Of a DNA stretch of 64,000 nucleotides, positions 47,668 to 60,049 are shown piece after piece. The DNA lies in NCBI GenBank assembly GCA_016630905.1, contig WBMQ01000008.1:1488001-1552000 (forward strand), in the 5' to 3' direction. Source of the DNA: Capillidium heterosporum. Its lineage: Eukaryota > Entomophthoromycota > Entomophthoromycetes > Entomophthorales > Capillidiaceae. Position numbers and translations under genes: made by a program. Numbering within the stretch: position 1 is the stretch's first letter; the number at the start of each line of letters is the position of its first letter. A model generated the notes under the pieces. The model was not told the origin of the DNA. It did not search any database and was given only the letters and a program-made list of their open reading frames with translations.

Positions 47668-48443
47668 TTTAGTTTATTTTACCATTCAAGTAGAAAGTTG
47701 GCAGTCGGTTGACGTTTAGAGTAGGGATTTGTGTGATGGGTATGTAAAGTTGGCTTGATATAGGTTTATTTTGAACTTTAGATTGTTTTTACTTGATGGT
47801 ACGAAGTAGAGATCAGTTTGTTGTGATTGACTTGGTGTTTCGTCAAACCCATCACTCCAAAGCAAGATTGGCTCGGAATAAAAACCATCCAATTGGAATG
47901 CAAGGGTTTTTGTGGGGGTAAAATCTAGTAGAATATTAGTTCAATGGCCCAATATGAATGGGCTTATATTATTGGCTATTATTGATTTGATTGAAAGTTC
48001 ACCCTAAGCTTGATATAGAAAATATTTGCCTTGGCTTGGGGAAATGTCATTTGGAGGTGTACTTTGAACTAAGCTACAAAGGAGATATCACTCCATGTAG
48101 GTCGTCATATATGAGCTTTTGAAGTCAGGCTCATGGCGTAAAAGTATGTACAATGCATTAGACTCATTGGCTAGTAACTGCCTAATAGTTGAAAATAAGT
48201 ACTCTGTAAATGAAGCTCAACATTGTTATCAATATCCTATCGATTTATAATGAGAATTTGAATACTTTAGGTTAAAGACAATACAAAATCAAAAGTTCAG
48301 TAGGTAGCTAAGCAGGATTATTAATAAAAGTATCTAATGTTTGCATACTTTATAAAGTGGTTACAGTAGTATTATACTTGAAATAGAAACACAATGTATC
48401 CAATATATTTTATTATACTTTTTGAAATATGCAAGTTGTAGGC
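47668..48443. other. Intergenic, promoter of PIP-box gene
   Basis: No gene or repeat recognised. Confidence 0.45.
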
Positions 48444-49760
48444 CTAACCCTGTAAAAAGGATATAATATCCATTTTCTTAAAGCCAGTTACCTCAATTTT
48501 ACATTTTAAGCCAGGAACCTTCCCTATTTCCTCCTTGCTAACAAAATTCGATACCTTGCCTGCCATATCGACGTTGAAGCTATTGGGGGTTGCTAAGGTT
48601 AACTTTCGAAGAAACCTCAATTTTGAAAAAAAGGCCTTCCAGTTTTTTGATATAGGATCCATGATACTTAATTTGAGTTCTTTTAACTTGGATTTGCAGA
48701 GAAGGATAGAAATAGAATTAGGTGTAGTAGTACAATTGAGCTGCTCATTAATATACTGGGAAAAATAGTTTAGGGTTAGATGGGTCAAATCTTTGAATGT
48801 GAGGATTTGGATAAGAGTTGAAAGTTTAGCTTCAGGTAATGTTAGGTTGAGAATTTTGACATTTTTGAACAGTTGCAGCTGTTGGTAGGAAATGGGATAT
48901 TGAGTACTGAGCTTTACGTTCTTTAGGGAGTGGAAGCTGTAATGTGGAGGGATTGAGATAATAGAGTCATTTAAGGAGTATGGATTTGGAGTGATGTTGG
49001 CTTGGATATCGATGTTTAGATTTAGTAGTTTTAGGTTGGGTAGCTTTGTGTTGGTGATTATATGGAGTGGGTTGGTAATATTTGTAGTAGTTGTAAATTG
49101 AATGTTCAACTTTAACATCTTCAAAGTAGTACTGTTGATATCTAGCATATGGTCGATGTCGTCTATTGCAACCTTTGGTTCAATCGTTAGTGTTTTTAAG
49201 TTGTTTAGATTGGTTCCTACAGTATAGTTGATGGGTTTCAACCCCACGAACTTTATACTGGTGAGGTTTAGGTTGACTTTATCTAATATTTCGAATACTT
49301 TGCCTTGTAAAATCTTATCGGTGTCCAGTGTAAGATGTTTGATATGCGTTAAATTTAGGTGATCGAGGTTGCTGGTAGTAATGGGGCATAGGAGGATTAG
49401 CTGGGTTATTTGGTTCAACTCTAGGATTTGGATCAAGAGCTCAAGGGTTTGGTCGTTGTTCTCTACATCGGTTACCTTCAAGTTACGCAGCGCTGTACAT
49501 CCTTCCACTTGACTAAAGCTTATCCCATTATGTGGAATTGTACCTCCTACCTTCAAGCTGGTTATTTTTGAGATGTATTGCTTCGATAGCTGGTTTAGTA
49601 TTTGAAAATCATGCCAGTATTTGCTTAGTATTTGTACTACAACTAGTTTGTTGAACGCTCGGTTCATAAAAGTTAGATTGGAAAGCTGCTTTTTGGTCAG
49701 CAAAGTTAGGATTTCGTCCAAGACGATGGAAGGTAGATCGGCTAAGTTGAATTGAGTCAT
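48444..49760 (-). CDS. F-box and leucine-rich-repeat protein
   Basis: Single exon, 438 residues. The first 45 residues fit an F-box (LADLPSIVLDEILTLLTKKQ, then LSNLTFMNRAFNKLV). After it come irregular leucine-rich repeats of about 25 residues, for example LRNLKVTDVENNDQTLELLI, LKTLTIEPKV, LKLLNLNIDIQ and LTHLTLNYFSQY. F-box proteins dock on Skp1 and recruit substrates to SCF ubiquitin ligases, with the repeats reading the substrate. Asn/Thr-rich stretches are frequent. The substrate is unknown. Confidence 0.75.
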   Translation of the reverse strand: MTQFNLADLPSIVLDEILTLLTKKQLSNLTFMNRAFNKLVVVQILSKYWHDFQILNQLSKQYISKITSLKVGGTIPHNGISFSQVEGCTALRNLKVTDVENNDQTLELLIQILELNQITQLILLCPITTSNLDHLNLTHIKHLTLDTDKILQGKVFEILDKVNLNLTSIKFVGLKPINYTVGTNLNNLKTLTIEPKVAIDDIDHMLDINSTTLKMLKLNIQFTTTTNITNPLHIITNTKLPNLKLLNLNIDIQANITPNPYSLNDSIISIPPHYSFHSLKNVKLSTQYPISYQQLQLFKNVKILNLTLPEAKLSTLIQILTFKDLTHLTLNYFSQYINEQLNCTTTPNSISILLCKSKLKELKLSIMDPISKNWKAFFSKLRFLRKLTLATPNSFNVDMAGKVSNFVSKEEIGKVPGLKCKIEVTGFKKMDIISFLQG

Positions 49761-51814
49761 CGTTCAAGTAGCTGGGAGTTGGCTTTGGAAAAACTTGTGT
49801 GGCTGAAGGTGTTCCTTCACATTTATATAGCTTGCTTTTGTTCCATTGATCATAGTTTGATATCTGTTAGTCGCCTTGATGTATATCTTTGTTATGGCTG
49901 ATGATTGAAGATTTTGATTTTCGGTTGAGTAAATTTAGAACTTAAAATGGTTCCAATTTAATTTACAACCTGAGATACACTTAGTTTAAGAAGAGCTGGA
50001 AATTGCTCTGGGACAAAGTAAATGATTATATATTGTGCAGTTCCAGTTTGCGGTTGTTGCAGTTCTAATCGGCAATTTTATCTAAATTTGAATGAAGTTT
50101 ACGCGATAAGTGGTGTAAATTTGGGAATATGTTTTATGCCTTTGGTTCCTATTTGAAAGTTTGCTTTAAAGCGGGAGGGAGTTGGATCAAGGTGGAGTGT
50201 CTACTATAAAGGTTTACTGCTTCTACATGTACTTGGTAGTGCTGTACTTTTTGTTTGGGCAAGTAGAAACATTTCAGAGTTTCTGGTCTAATACCAATTT
50301 AAATTGCTATACTCATTAGCTTGAAATTGCATTTGGGGTGAAATTTAAAGATATTATGGAGTTGATTTTAGAAATTCTACTTTGCTTTTTGATTGTAAAC
50401 GTTGCCACAGAAAACAATTTCAACTAATTGAAGCTAGGATAGAAGCGATTCAACTAGGCTTGAAATATCTATTTCTAGGTTTCTCACCAAAGTTCAAAAT
50501 TGGATAGTTAGCAATGATAAATCAGAACGAAATGGAATAAACTTGGACCACCTTTTACTTTATTTTTCTAAATCATTCCAGTCGCTTTTAGTAGCACCTT
50601 TAGATTATAAATTTGTAGTAGAAAAGTGCAGCTAAAGGCGAATAGAGTTGGTTAGTCAAGTCTTTTGGATTTGATTGGCAATTACTAAATTTAGGAAAAT
50701 GGTGAATTTGTCAACTTGGTCAGAGTGACCAAGAAAGATTTGTAATTTTTCACATTGCAACAGAAACCAACCAATAGGTAGCTTGTAATTTGAGTTTGGG
50801 TAAAAAATTTGCAGTTACCTTGACAAATAATTAGAAAGCTTGCTTGATTTGGAAAAATGGTGCGTACTGAATTAGGTGCCTTGCTAGGTACCTTGCGTTC
50901 GTAAAAATAGACTGGAAACTGCTTCGGGTCAAGAGTTGATGGGAAATGAAACCTATGCGGCTATTAGTGTAGTTCAGTTTTATAGTGCTACAGCCCAACT
51001 ATTTTGAGAATCTAGCTACAGTCAGTTTCACTTTATAGTGCCAATTGATGCTAGTGCTCGGATATCCTGTATTATAGCTGCAGTGCTATTGGCAGCTCCA
51101 AATCCATTTCCTGATATCAGTTTGAATGGCATCCATTACTGAGTGCTCATAAGCTTGTTTAATTAGGTTTTGCAGCTTGGGAATAAATTGGGGGCCCCTT
51201 TTGATATCAATTTCGTTTGTAGGTGAAACTGATCTCACTTGCCACTATAAGAGCTTGCTGATTGGAACTTTTGCCTGCTCCAGGTTTAAAATTTAGTCTT
51301 GTAACTTCGTCAACCCCCTCTTCATCTTACCTAAATTGTGGTCTTTGTTAAGCACACGTTAACTTGAATCAACCCAGCTTCTCAAATCGATACTTTTACT
51401 TCCCACATCATTTACCCCAGAAGCTTCAACTTACAACCACTCTTCTCAGTTCTCATTTGGGGCTATACCGATTACATCTGACCAATTAGGCAATACCTTT
51501 GAGGCTATTTTTTGGCAGATTTGCTCAATCCAGTAAGTTTACATTTCTGCCCATCCTTTTCCACCCAATCCACTTTAATATTTCCTTAAACATTCCCCCT
51601 TTCAACGGCTTTACCTTTGGCCTAACCCCTAGACTTGAAAGTATCCCAAAGTCTACGCTATTGAAGTTGCGCCCTTCACTTTATCTTCCGTACAACCTTT
51701 ATATTTAAAGTCTCAATTGGTGTTGGTTCAACTCCAACTTCAAGTTTGATACTTACCCATTACCAGCATACCAACCTCTCACTAACCTCCAATTTCTGCA
51801 TCTAGTCCGCCAAC
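49761..51814. other. Long intergenic region
   Basis: Divergent promoters of the F-box gene and the first kinase. Short frames near 51.5-51.7 kb lie in a CT-rich leader of the kinase gene and are probably not coding. Confidence 0.45.
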
Positions 51815-52951
51815 ATGACTCGTTTACCTAAATCTCTACCCGACCGAAGCCGTTTCCCTCAGCGACTTAATATCGAGCATGAAGCTAAGCCTACATCCCT
51901 AATACACTGGCCAACAACTATCGAATCGACCAGATACCCTTTAGTTTCCAGTAAGCTATCAACACACCTACCCGACCTCTCCCAATCTCCACTCAACTCA
52001 CCTTTGACTCCAAATTTATCACCCGAGTCTCCCTACCCTTTGGAGCTAAGTCAAGATGATGCTGATGGCCAAGTCAACTTTTCCTATCTCAACCCTGATT
52101 TTAAACTTGTCAAGAAGCTGGGGGAAGGTGCCACCTCCCAAGTCTACCTGACTATACCTTTGCATCTGAACATCCAATTGGCGGCTCTTAAAGTGGTAAA
52201 TCGAAGTGAGATGCTGGATCCTCTAGTACTCCAAGAAGTGCAAGTTTTAAAAGAGTTGGAGCATGAGAATTTGATTGGGCTAATTGACTACCGAGCCAAC
52301 CCCATCCACCACTTCATCGCTACCGAGTACTGTAAAGAGGGTGACCTCTTCGACTATGTCGACTCCAGCTTTTCAAAGTTTAGTTTGGCTACGGTAACCT
52401 CTATCTTTTCTCAGTGCGTCTCAGGTAACTAGGTTTTAAGCTTTTTAAACTAAACATAGCTAGCCGTCTTATACCTACACTCTAAGCATTACGTGCACCG
52501 CGACTTGAAGTTGGAAAACTTTCTTGGTATCTTCCACCAACCCGCTTAAGGTCAAGTTGGCGGACTTTGGCATGGCTGTTCCTACTTCCAAGCCATTGCC
52601 ACTTTCCCAACTGCCTAAAGGTGGCAGCGACCAGTACCTGGCCCCTGAACTCCTGGTTAGTTCGGAATACCTTTATGATTTGAAAAAGTGTGACTGTGTA
52701 TTCGTTGGGAGTCGTCCTATATACCCTGCTTTTCGGTAAGCTTCCGTTTAATTGTGTGGAGGGCGACGCCAAGAGTCGTAAAGCTATGCTTATTAATATT
52801 TTTAATGGGAAGTTTACGGTTCCGGATATACTGCCGATAATAGGGAGTGCGAAACTGATTGACCTCATGCGGACAGATGATGGCTACTAAACCAGAGAAG
52901 CGACCTAGTCTCGATACGGTGCTGATGGCTTTAGATGAGTTTGAGAGGTAG
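51815..52951 (+). CDS. Ser/Thr protein kinase interrupted by three +1 shifts
   Basis: Exons 51815-52424 and 52464-52951, split by a 39-nt intron whose second AG acceptor keeps the frame. Kinase landmarks are complete: glycine loop LGEGATSQVY, VAIK-type Lys (AALKVV), Glu in LQEVQVLKELEH, HRDLKLEN, DFGMA, APELL, the helix-F Asp in CDVYSLGVVLYTLLFG, and the terminal Arg (KPEKRPSLDTVL). Three single extra bases change the frame, each +1: between 52517 and 52549, between 52681 and 52696 and between 52860 and 52887. They sum to three, so spliced length is 1098. The N-terminal 90 residues are Ser/Pro-rich. Every catalytic residue survives, unlike in an old pseudogene. Subfamily unclear, possibly a fungal CAMK/Ran1-like kinase. 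Confidence 0.8.
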
Positions 52952-54659
52952 TTTAGTTTGGGATTTTGCTTCTAGCGCTGGTTTTATATTTCACGTTCGT
53001 GTTCACATTTGCCTTTTGCCATCTTTACTTTTTACCCTATCGCTGTCCCAGTCCTTTGAAGCTAATAGCCAAGCCTGGGATATATTTGCTACGACTAGTG
53101 TAGTAATTTAAAGTTGAACTTTTATGCCCAGTACCCGTTGTATTATAAAGATATCTGAATAGAATATTTGGCTCTATTTTGCATTGTACTGTTGTATATA
53201 CTCTTACAGTTTACCTTAGCTCTACTTGGCTTATATTCACTTTATGTATTTGAGCTTCAACAGCTATGGGCTGATCCTAGCTTAGTTTTAATGCAGGATG
53301 GTAAAGATGGCTATTAGTGGTGGATAGGATCGGTGTTATGCAACATGTTTTGAATGAAACTTTATTCAAAGGTATAGTTGGTAGTGAAGATAGTGCTTTG
53401 AGCCTAGACTTTTACGACGCAACTAGCTTTACAGCATATTTAAAGTTTGCAAGCTGATTAATGGGATAATATAAAGCATATTGGGGTTTGTATATATGGT
53501 GTATGTAGCAGTCTACTCACCTCTTACTGCAGTTCTGATTAGGTGCCTTTTGGAAAGCAATTGCACGATTCTTTGGCCTTTAGCTATATCGAATAGCCAC
53601 ATCTTGGTTCCAATACAGCTTTGTCTTTGCAGATGTAGATTGGAATGGAGATGTTACCTATCAATTCAAATGATGGATCTTTATCCAAGTTGAAGAATTC
53701 GTCATAGATTTGAGCCAAAGTTTTCTAATTCACCAATGCTAGTTTTGTAAAGAATGAAAGTTCTTTTGCTGTAATGAAAGTTCATTACTTTCGAAATGAA
53801 AATTTCCCATTTAGACTAAGTTTGCATACTCTGTTTAGAAAGCTGTATACTAACTTGCAACTGAGCTTATAAAAAACTATACGGTTTTCAGAACAGGATT
53901 ATGAAGCAGTTAGTTTATGGCAAACCCCCTTGTTTCAAATGCAAAGCAGTTTGCAGTACAAAATTTAGAGTTTAGCGGAGTCTCAACATTTGCAACCTAG
54001 TCACATCCTAAATGAATCAATTGCCACTTGAAACTTTTGCAGATGCTCACGCTTGAAACATTTCCTTCTATTTTTGACATCATTTCCTTGACCTGAATGG
54101 AAAATATACCATAAACCATCAGGTGGTCGAATCAGGTTTACTTTCTAACCTTCACTTTCAAAAATTCCCAGCAAATTCATTTCCAAATTTGGCTAGGTGC
54201 CTAACTTACAATCCAACCACCTAAAGACTTACTAATTCAGATCGAAACAAATGAAATGCAGCTTCAAACTCATTGGCTTTGAGCTTATGTACCATTACTT
54301 TTCAATTTTCATACCAAATCTACTAACTTTCAAACAAAATTCAACCAACTTTTCCACTCCACCAGCCCAAACTAAAGTTCTAGTCATCTTTTTCTCGCCT
54401 TGACACGTGCCGTGTTGCCTCCTTTTAAAAAGAGTTCTCCCACCAGCCGAGAGTCCTTTTATTTTTCAACATAGCTATCCAACTTATAACAAAGCTCACT
54501 TGAAGTTTAATCGAAACGACATACCGACCGTATTTTACCAAGGTAAGGTTGTTATTTCAATGCTTGACTAGCCATTATTAAAGTTTCCTATCGACTTACA
54601 TTATTTTACAACAGTAGCAGGGGATCGAATACAACTACCACAATCGAACGATTTCAACC
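52952..54659. other. Intergenic between two kinase genes, with likely 5' UTR intron
   Basis: Mostly AT-rich without a gene. Just before the second kinase, a GTAAGG donor at about 54542 and ACAACAG acceptor near 54613 outline a probable intron in the 5' untranslated leader. Confidence 0.45.
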
Positions 54660-56667
54660 ATGCTAACCCCAACTCACGATACCGGTCCAAAGTTGAAGCA
54701 TACCGGGAAATTCGAAAAGCTTTTTGTCGATACTTCCCTTATGGCCAAAAACTTTCAACCCGAACTAAACGTACACTCCCTACCAACCACCTACGATTTT
54801 GATGACTTGAATTCTGAAGTAAGCAAAGGCAATGCTGAGCAAACGACCTGTTTAAGCAGATTGTCCACCCAATACGACCATCCATTACCACGAAATGCAC
54901 GAGTTGATTACGGCTTACGATGCTCGATGGACCCAACTTTAGCTCACTCTAAATCTGACAACCAAATGAAAGTTTCTACTTTTATGCCAAGTGAGGACCT
55001 CAACTTCAATAGTATAAATATAGTGGCAGCTACTGCACCTGGTTCTCCTAAAGCTTACAACACCAGCCGTCCATTATCGGTTCCTGGGCCACCAGCCCCC
55101 ATATCCTCAGCCTTGTTCTCCCCACCCAGCCTCAGCCCCCACCTCGCCAACGGTAAATATTTTAAAGCATTTGTTTGTTCATCTTTGTTTCAAGGTATAC
55201 CATTAAGGCGACCATACTCGCACTCCATCTCTATCCCTGAGCCGCCTACCCCAGTCAAAGAGACCCACTCTATTACCCTGGACTATGACCCAGTGACTGG
55301 CAACAAACTAATCAACAACTACGAAGTCATACGCGAGCTGGGACGAGGCTGCCACGGCAAAGTCAAGTTGGGTCGCGATACTCGAAATGGTGAACTAGTG
55401 GTAAGTCTTACTTGGGCTACTTTTTACATTGGTAGAATGTATGCTAACAACTTACAATTAGGCAATTAAAATAATACACAAGAATACGCGGCGGCGCTTA
55501 GGCAGCAAGTCGGCCATCTCGACCCAGATGGCCAAAGTGCAACGCGAAATAGCCATCCTTAAAAAGTGCAACCACCCCAACGTCGTCCAACTTAAAGAAG
55601 TCATCGACGACCCAGCCGCCCGTAAAATCTACATGGTTTTGGAGTACATGGACGGTGGTGAAGTTAAGTTTACTACGTCTGATGCCGACTCTCCTACCTT
55701 GAGCCCGGACTCCAAATCCATCCTGGACAAAGCAACTATCCAACATGTTCTACGTAGCGTTGTTGTTGGCCTCGAATATTTGCACATCCAAGGCATCATT
55801 CACCGTGACATCAAGCCGGCTAACCTCCTATGGTCGTCCAACGGCCAAGTCAAAATTTCCGACTTTGGTGTCTCTTTCTGCAAACGTAATCGATCACCTA
55901 CTCCTAGTGGCTCCTACTCTTTGCACTATAGATCCGACTCTTTGTCCACTTCCATCGATGGATCTTCTACCCATTCCGAATCGCCCCAATTAGAAAGTTA
56001 TCTCACCAGTCCTATTGCTGACTCCTACATCCCCGAAAATTTACCATACAGTCGTCTAATGCACCGGGCAAGCAACGAAGATGACGATTTAGAATTGGCC
56101 AAAACGGCTGGTAGTCCCGCTTTCTTTGCACCGGAGTTATGTTGGTCAGGGGATTCAGATGGGCTGTTTGGCACTACGCGACCCCCCATTACCAATATGA
56201 TTGATGTGTGGGCTTTAGGCATTACTCTCTATTGTTTGGCGTTTGGGCACCCACCTTTTTCAGCTGATACCGAGTTCGAACTCTTTGAATTGATACCTAG
56301 GCAGCCGTTGACTTTTCCCACAGGTGCTGAAGTTGAAGATCCAATGCTATGTGATTTGATTCGGGGTATGTTGGAAAAGGATCAGAGTCAAAGGCTGACA
56401 TTGGCTCAGATTAGAGAGCATAAGTGGATCTTGGAGGGGTTAGAAAATCCAACCAAGTGGGCGTTGGAATCTGACCCCAGTAAGATTGATAAAGTAGTAG
56501 TTACTGAGGAGGAGGTGAAGCATGCTGTTACGATCAAGGTAATTTTTGATTTGTAGATGCTGTGGTGCTAATTTCAACATGTTTTTTGAATTTATTTTCT
56601 TTAGGATCGTATTAGGAGACACCTGAGGAAGTTGAGTGAGTCGTTTATGAAGACTTTTGCCAAGTAG
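54660..56667 (+). CDS. Ssp1/CaMKK-class protein kinase (AMPK-activating type)
   Basis: Exons 54660-55400, 55462-56538 and 56605-56667 total 1881 bases, 626 residues. A further 42-nt segment (55153-55194, GTAAAT...CAAG) may be spliced in frame. The N-terminal 200 residues are disordered; then PEPPTPVKETHSITLDYDP and NYEVIRELGRGCHGKVKLGR mark the Ssp1/Sak1-Tos3-Elm1 family. Catalytic features: VAIKIIHK, VLEYMDGGEV, HRDIKPANLL, DFGVSF, a Ser-rich activation-loop insert, and TAGSPAFFAPELCW with the phosphorylatable Thr/Ser. This class phosphorylates the activation loop of Snf1/AMPK and acts in glucose, stress and size control. The C-terminal tail is basic (RIRRHLRKLSESF). No frame break seen. Confidence 0.9.
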
Positions 56668-56899
56668 GTGGGGCGGGTTGTTTTGATTAATGGTGACCTT
56701 GGTTCTGACCCTAACTTGATTCTTATCTCGATATCAATCCCCATGCATGTATTGTGTTTTGTTGTACCTGTTTCGTATTATTAAAATTAATTTAAAGTTT
56801 GTTGTTTTGAAGCTTTTAATTAGTTGGGGCTTTAGATTGTTGATAAACCTTGTTATTCAATAGGTGTACTATATAGAAATTTAAGATAAGTTCAACCAT

Positions 56900-57616
56900 T
56901 GAGCCTGTATGATCCTTTATTAGATTTCTGAAATAGAATAAGGCTGCTTTAGTTTATAGTTAGCAATTGAAGTTTTGGAAAAGTAATTAATAGTGTTGTA
57001 AAAGATTGGCTTATTCCTAATTTAAAATTAGTTGTATATTTAGTTGTTGCTTAAACAAATAATTAGATAATTGGGCCAAGTATAAATATATGCTAAATTA
57101 AAGTTTATATAAAAATAGATCTATTATTTAACTTTTATTATTTAAATATATAATAAAAGCAATATTTAAAATCAAATATAATTTAATAAATTATTACTTT
57201 TAAATTAACTAAAACTTAAATAGCACTTTTAAATTCTAAATTAAAATATATATATATAAAGTAAAAGATAAGTTTAAAACTTTAAAATAAGTATAGAGAA
57301 TATAATAATCCTAATTATTATAATTCTTACTACTAAGTTATAAACCTATCTTGCTTATTCTTTATATTACTTATTTTACTAGCTTTTATTATATTCTAAT
57401 TTATAACTATTTTGATTATAAATATATTTTACTCTTAAACTTTAATATTTTCTTTTTTAGTTTTAATTATAGTTTAAAAACTTAAACTATTAGTAGTATA
57501 GTATCTAATATAAAATTTTTAATAGCTACTACTTTACTATTTTATAATAGCTAGATTTAGCATAAATTATCTTTTTTATTAAATAATTAGTAAAGATATT
57601 TAAACTTATTAATTAT
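56900..57616. other. RIP-like AT-rich decay zone, left of repeat A
   Basis: From about 57.1 kb the sequence is almost pure A and T with residual GC only in isolated bases, as in the decayed repeat copies further right. No element boundary is recognisable. Confidence 0.5.
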
Positions 57617-58247
57617 TGTTGGCTGGTCACCCTCGCTGAGTGTTTGACCACTGGCTCAGACTTCCAGTCAAGTAGGTTTGGCCAAACTTGGTGAGTCCTT
57701 CGGCATGGGACGTGACATGTGTATCGTGTTGTGGGCTGACTAATATAGATGCAGCAACTGCCCTACAATTAAATCCAATATAAAAGCTTTATTCTTGCGA
57801 CACTTCTGGTTAGGAACCCTTAAAACGTTATAATCAACCTAACCCAAACTTAATCTACAATTAGGGCAAACTCAAAAGAAAGGTCTCAAACAATTCTGAT
57901 AAACCAACTCAGAAACTCTCTTTTCCTCTATTGATGAAAGCGATCCAGAAACTCTTTTTCTTTCCCTCTTGTTCTTTCACCATCCTTTTTGTCCTCCTAT
58001 CCGTTTCTTCTTGTCTGGTGGTCTGTTTCCCGTTTTTGTCCTCTTCTTATCCTCTCTCTTTTCTCTCTCTGTCTGTTCTCCTTTTCTTTTCCTTCTTTGT
58101 CCTCCTTATATGGTAGATCCGAAACAAGGCATAATTTGGAGGCTTGTCAGTGAACTCTTTTCTTAATGAACCGGAGAATCACTATCCTAATTACTGCTGT
58201 CTGCCTTTGCATTTTGGATTCACTTTCTCTGCAAGTCAACCATTAGA
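57617..58247 (+). repeat. Repeat family A, copy 1 (LTR-like, little decayed)
   Basis: Begins TGTTGGCTGG, contains a TATAAAAG box near 57,783 and a CT-rich tract, and matches the segment 63451-64000 along its whole length. The TG start and internal promoter suggest a long terminal repeat, but no paired end, coding part or target duplication was confirmed. Treated as a fossil. This copy is GC-richer than its relatives. Confidence 0.6.
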
Positions 58248-58479
58248 GAAATCCAGCATTAAGTCTGAAATCCCAAACTTACCTTCTCAATAGAAATCGG
58301 TCTTAGGTAATTTGAGCACTTTGCTATTAGTTAGAATGTATACTAATGAATGGTAGGTATTTCAAAGCACAGGGATGAATATGTAACTGTATCATCCCAA
58401 AATGCTCTGTCCAGTAGTAGCCAAATCGTAGGTTTCTTATGAAAAATTAATGTTCCAATGTTCGACACCCAACTTAGCC

Positions 58480-59050
58480 TGAGAGCTAAGTTGACAATTA
58501 TTATTAAAAACTTTTATTTAATAATGCTTTATTATTTATTTATAGCTATTACTTATTTTCTTAGTTATAGCTATTATTCTAAATAATATAATTTTATTTT
58601 TTATTTTTTATATTATAATTATTTTCAATAATTTGATTTATTTTTTAGTTTATAAATAAAGTTTTATTATTAATAGGTTTTTAGTTATTAAGTAGTATAA
58701 CTATATAGTTTAAATTTTTTACTTTTTTAACTTACTACTTTTTAAATAATTTTTATTACTAATATAGTAGTTTATATTAGTTTTAGTTTATTTTTCTAAT
58801 CTATTTTATTATATATATTTATTATAATACAATTATTTATTAGATTTAATAATACTTTTATAAAAGTAATTATAAGTTAATATAAACATAAATAATATTT
58901 TTTACTTTAAAAGATATAAACATTATAAAAACTTTAATTATTATAATTTCTAATATAAGATTATTATATTATTTTTTCTTTTACTAACTTTTAATTTTTT
59001 ACTTTTTATTTATAATTAGTTTTAATTAAATATATATTTTACTTATTAGG
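58480..59050 (+). repeat. Decayed copy of repeat family B
   Basis: The part 58520-58690 resembles the LTR-like segment at 62055-62306 with C and G largely replaced by T and A; the part 58950-59045 is an inverted match to about 63075-63190. Heavily RIP-like and old; boundaries approximate. Confidence 0.45.
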
Positions 59051-59120
59051 TGTTAGTTACTTTTACTAAGTATTTAGCTACTAACTTAGACTTTTAGTTA
59101 ATATAAAGTTTAAAAGATAT
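59051..59120 (+). repeat. Fragment of repeat family A
   Basis: About 70 bases starting TGTTAG follow the first part of copy 1 and then diverge. Strongly AT-shifted. Confidence 0.45.
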
Positions 59121-60049
59121 TGTTAGATCCAACTAATAATAGTATTATAATAAAAATATATAATATAAAAGATTAGAATAATATAATTAATGCTAATTAT
59201 AGTATTAGTAATATAAATTATTTAAAAAAGGTAAGTTTAAAAAAAGCAAATAAAGTTTAAATAAAGTAAGTTAAGAGGATATAAAAGTCAAACTATATAT
59301 TTATATAATTTAATAATTAAAAAGCTATTACAGAATCAAGTTAATTGAAAAAAATCCAAAAACTTTTGAAGAAAGTCATAAATGAAATGAAGAATGACAT
59401 AATACGATTTTCTTTTTTGTTAAGCATTTAAAATCTTTAAAGATTATCCACAAATGAAGTGAAGAAAGTTCAAAAATTGTCTTTATATTAAGAAAAAGAA
59501 GATTATAAATAAATGTATACTTTCAAGTCTAAACTTATACATAAAGAAAGTTATTAGAAGTGTTAACACTACTTTACTTAAAATTACAATATATTTAGTA
59601 GCTTATAGTGCAATTTAATTCAACTTTACCTTGGATAGTTATATAACCTTAAGTATGTACACTTCATTAGTTAAATTTTGAACCTTTCAAAATAGCTATA
59701 TTTTTTGACAAATTTATTTTATATAATTATTTAGAATGGCTTATATATTGTTCTAACATTCTTTAATTACATTCAAAGTAGATCTATTCAACTTAGTACT
59801 TTGTATATTAGATTCAATTATATGTTTCTCAGAGTCTTACTCCAAACTCAAAGTAAAGTTTAAATAGTACACTACTATAGATTATAACCATAAATCTAAT
59901 AAATCAATAAATATAATTATTAAAATTAAAGTCAAAAGTTTAAAATATATAAACTTAGATATATATTTAGTTATCAAGTTTAGTCAATGAGCATTTTCTT
60001 TCATTAACTTATCACCTTAAAGCTCTTCACTCTCTTTATCTTCTCTATT

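Noticed and set aside
52527-52550. A 24-nt GT-AG segment that might explain the first frame shift in the kinase as an intron
   Set aside because: Too short compared with the 39-nt minimum seen elsewhere, and its removal leaves the wrong frame.
16613-52951. CAA-C as a universal +1 slippery signal
   Set aside because: Present in only four of eight permitted windows and absent from the tightest one (carnitine carrier).
57931-58166. Phe/Leu/Ser-rich frames in repeat A
   Set aside because: They are translations of a CT-rich tract within a repeat, not a protein.
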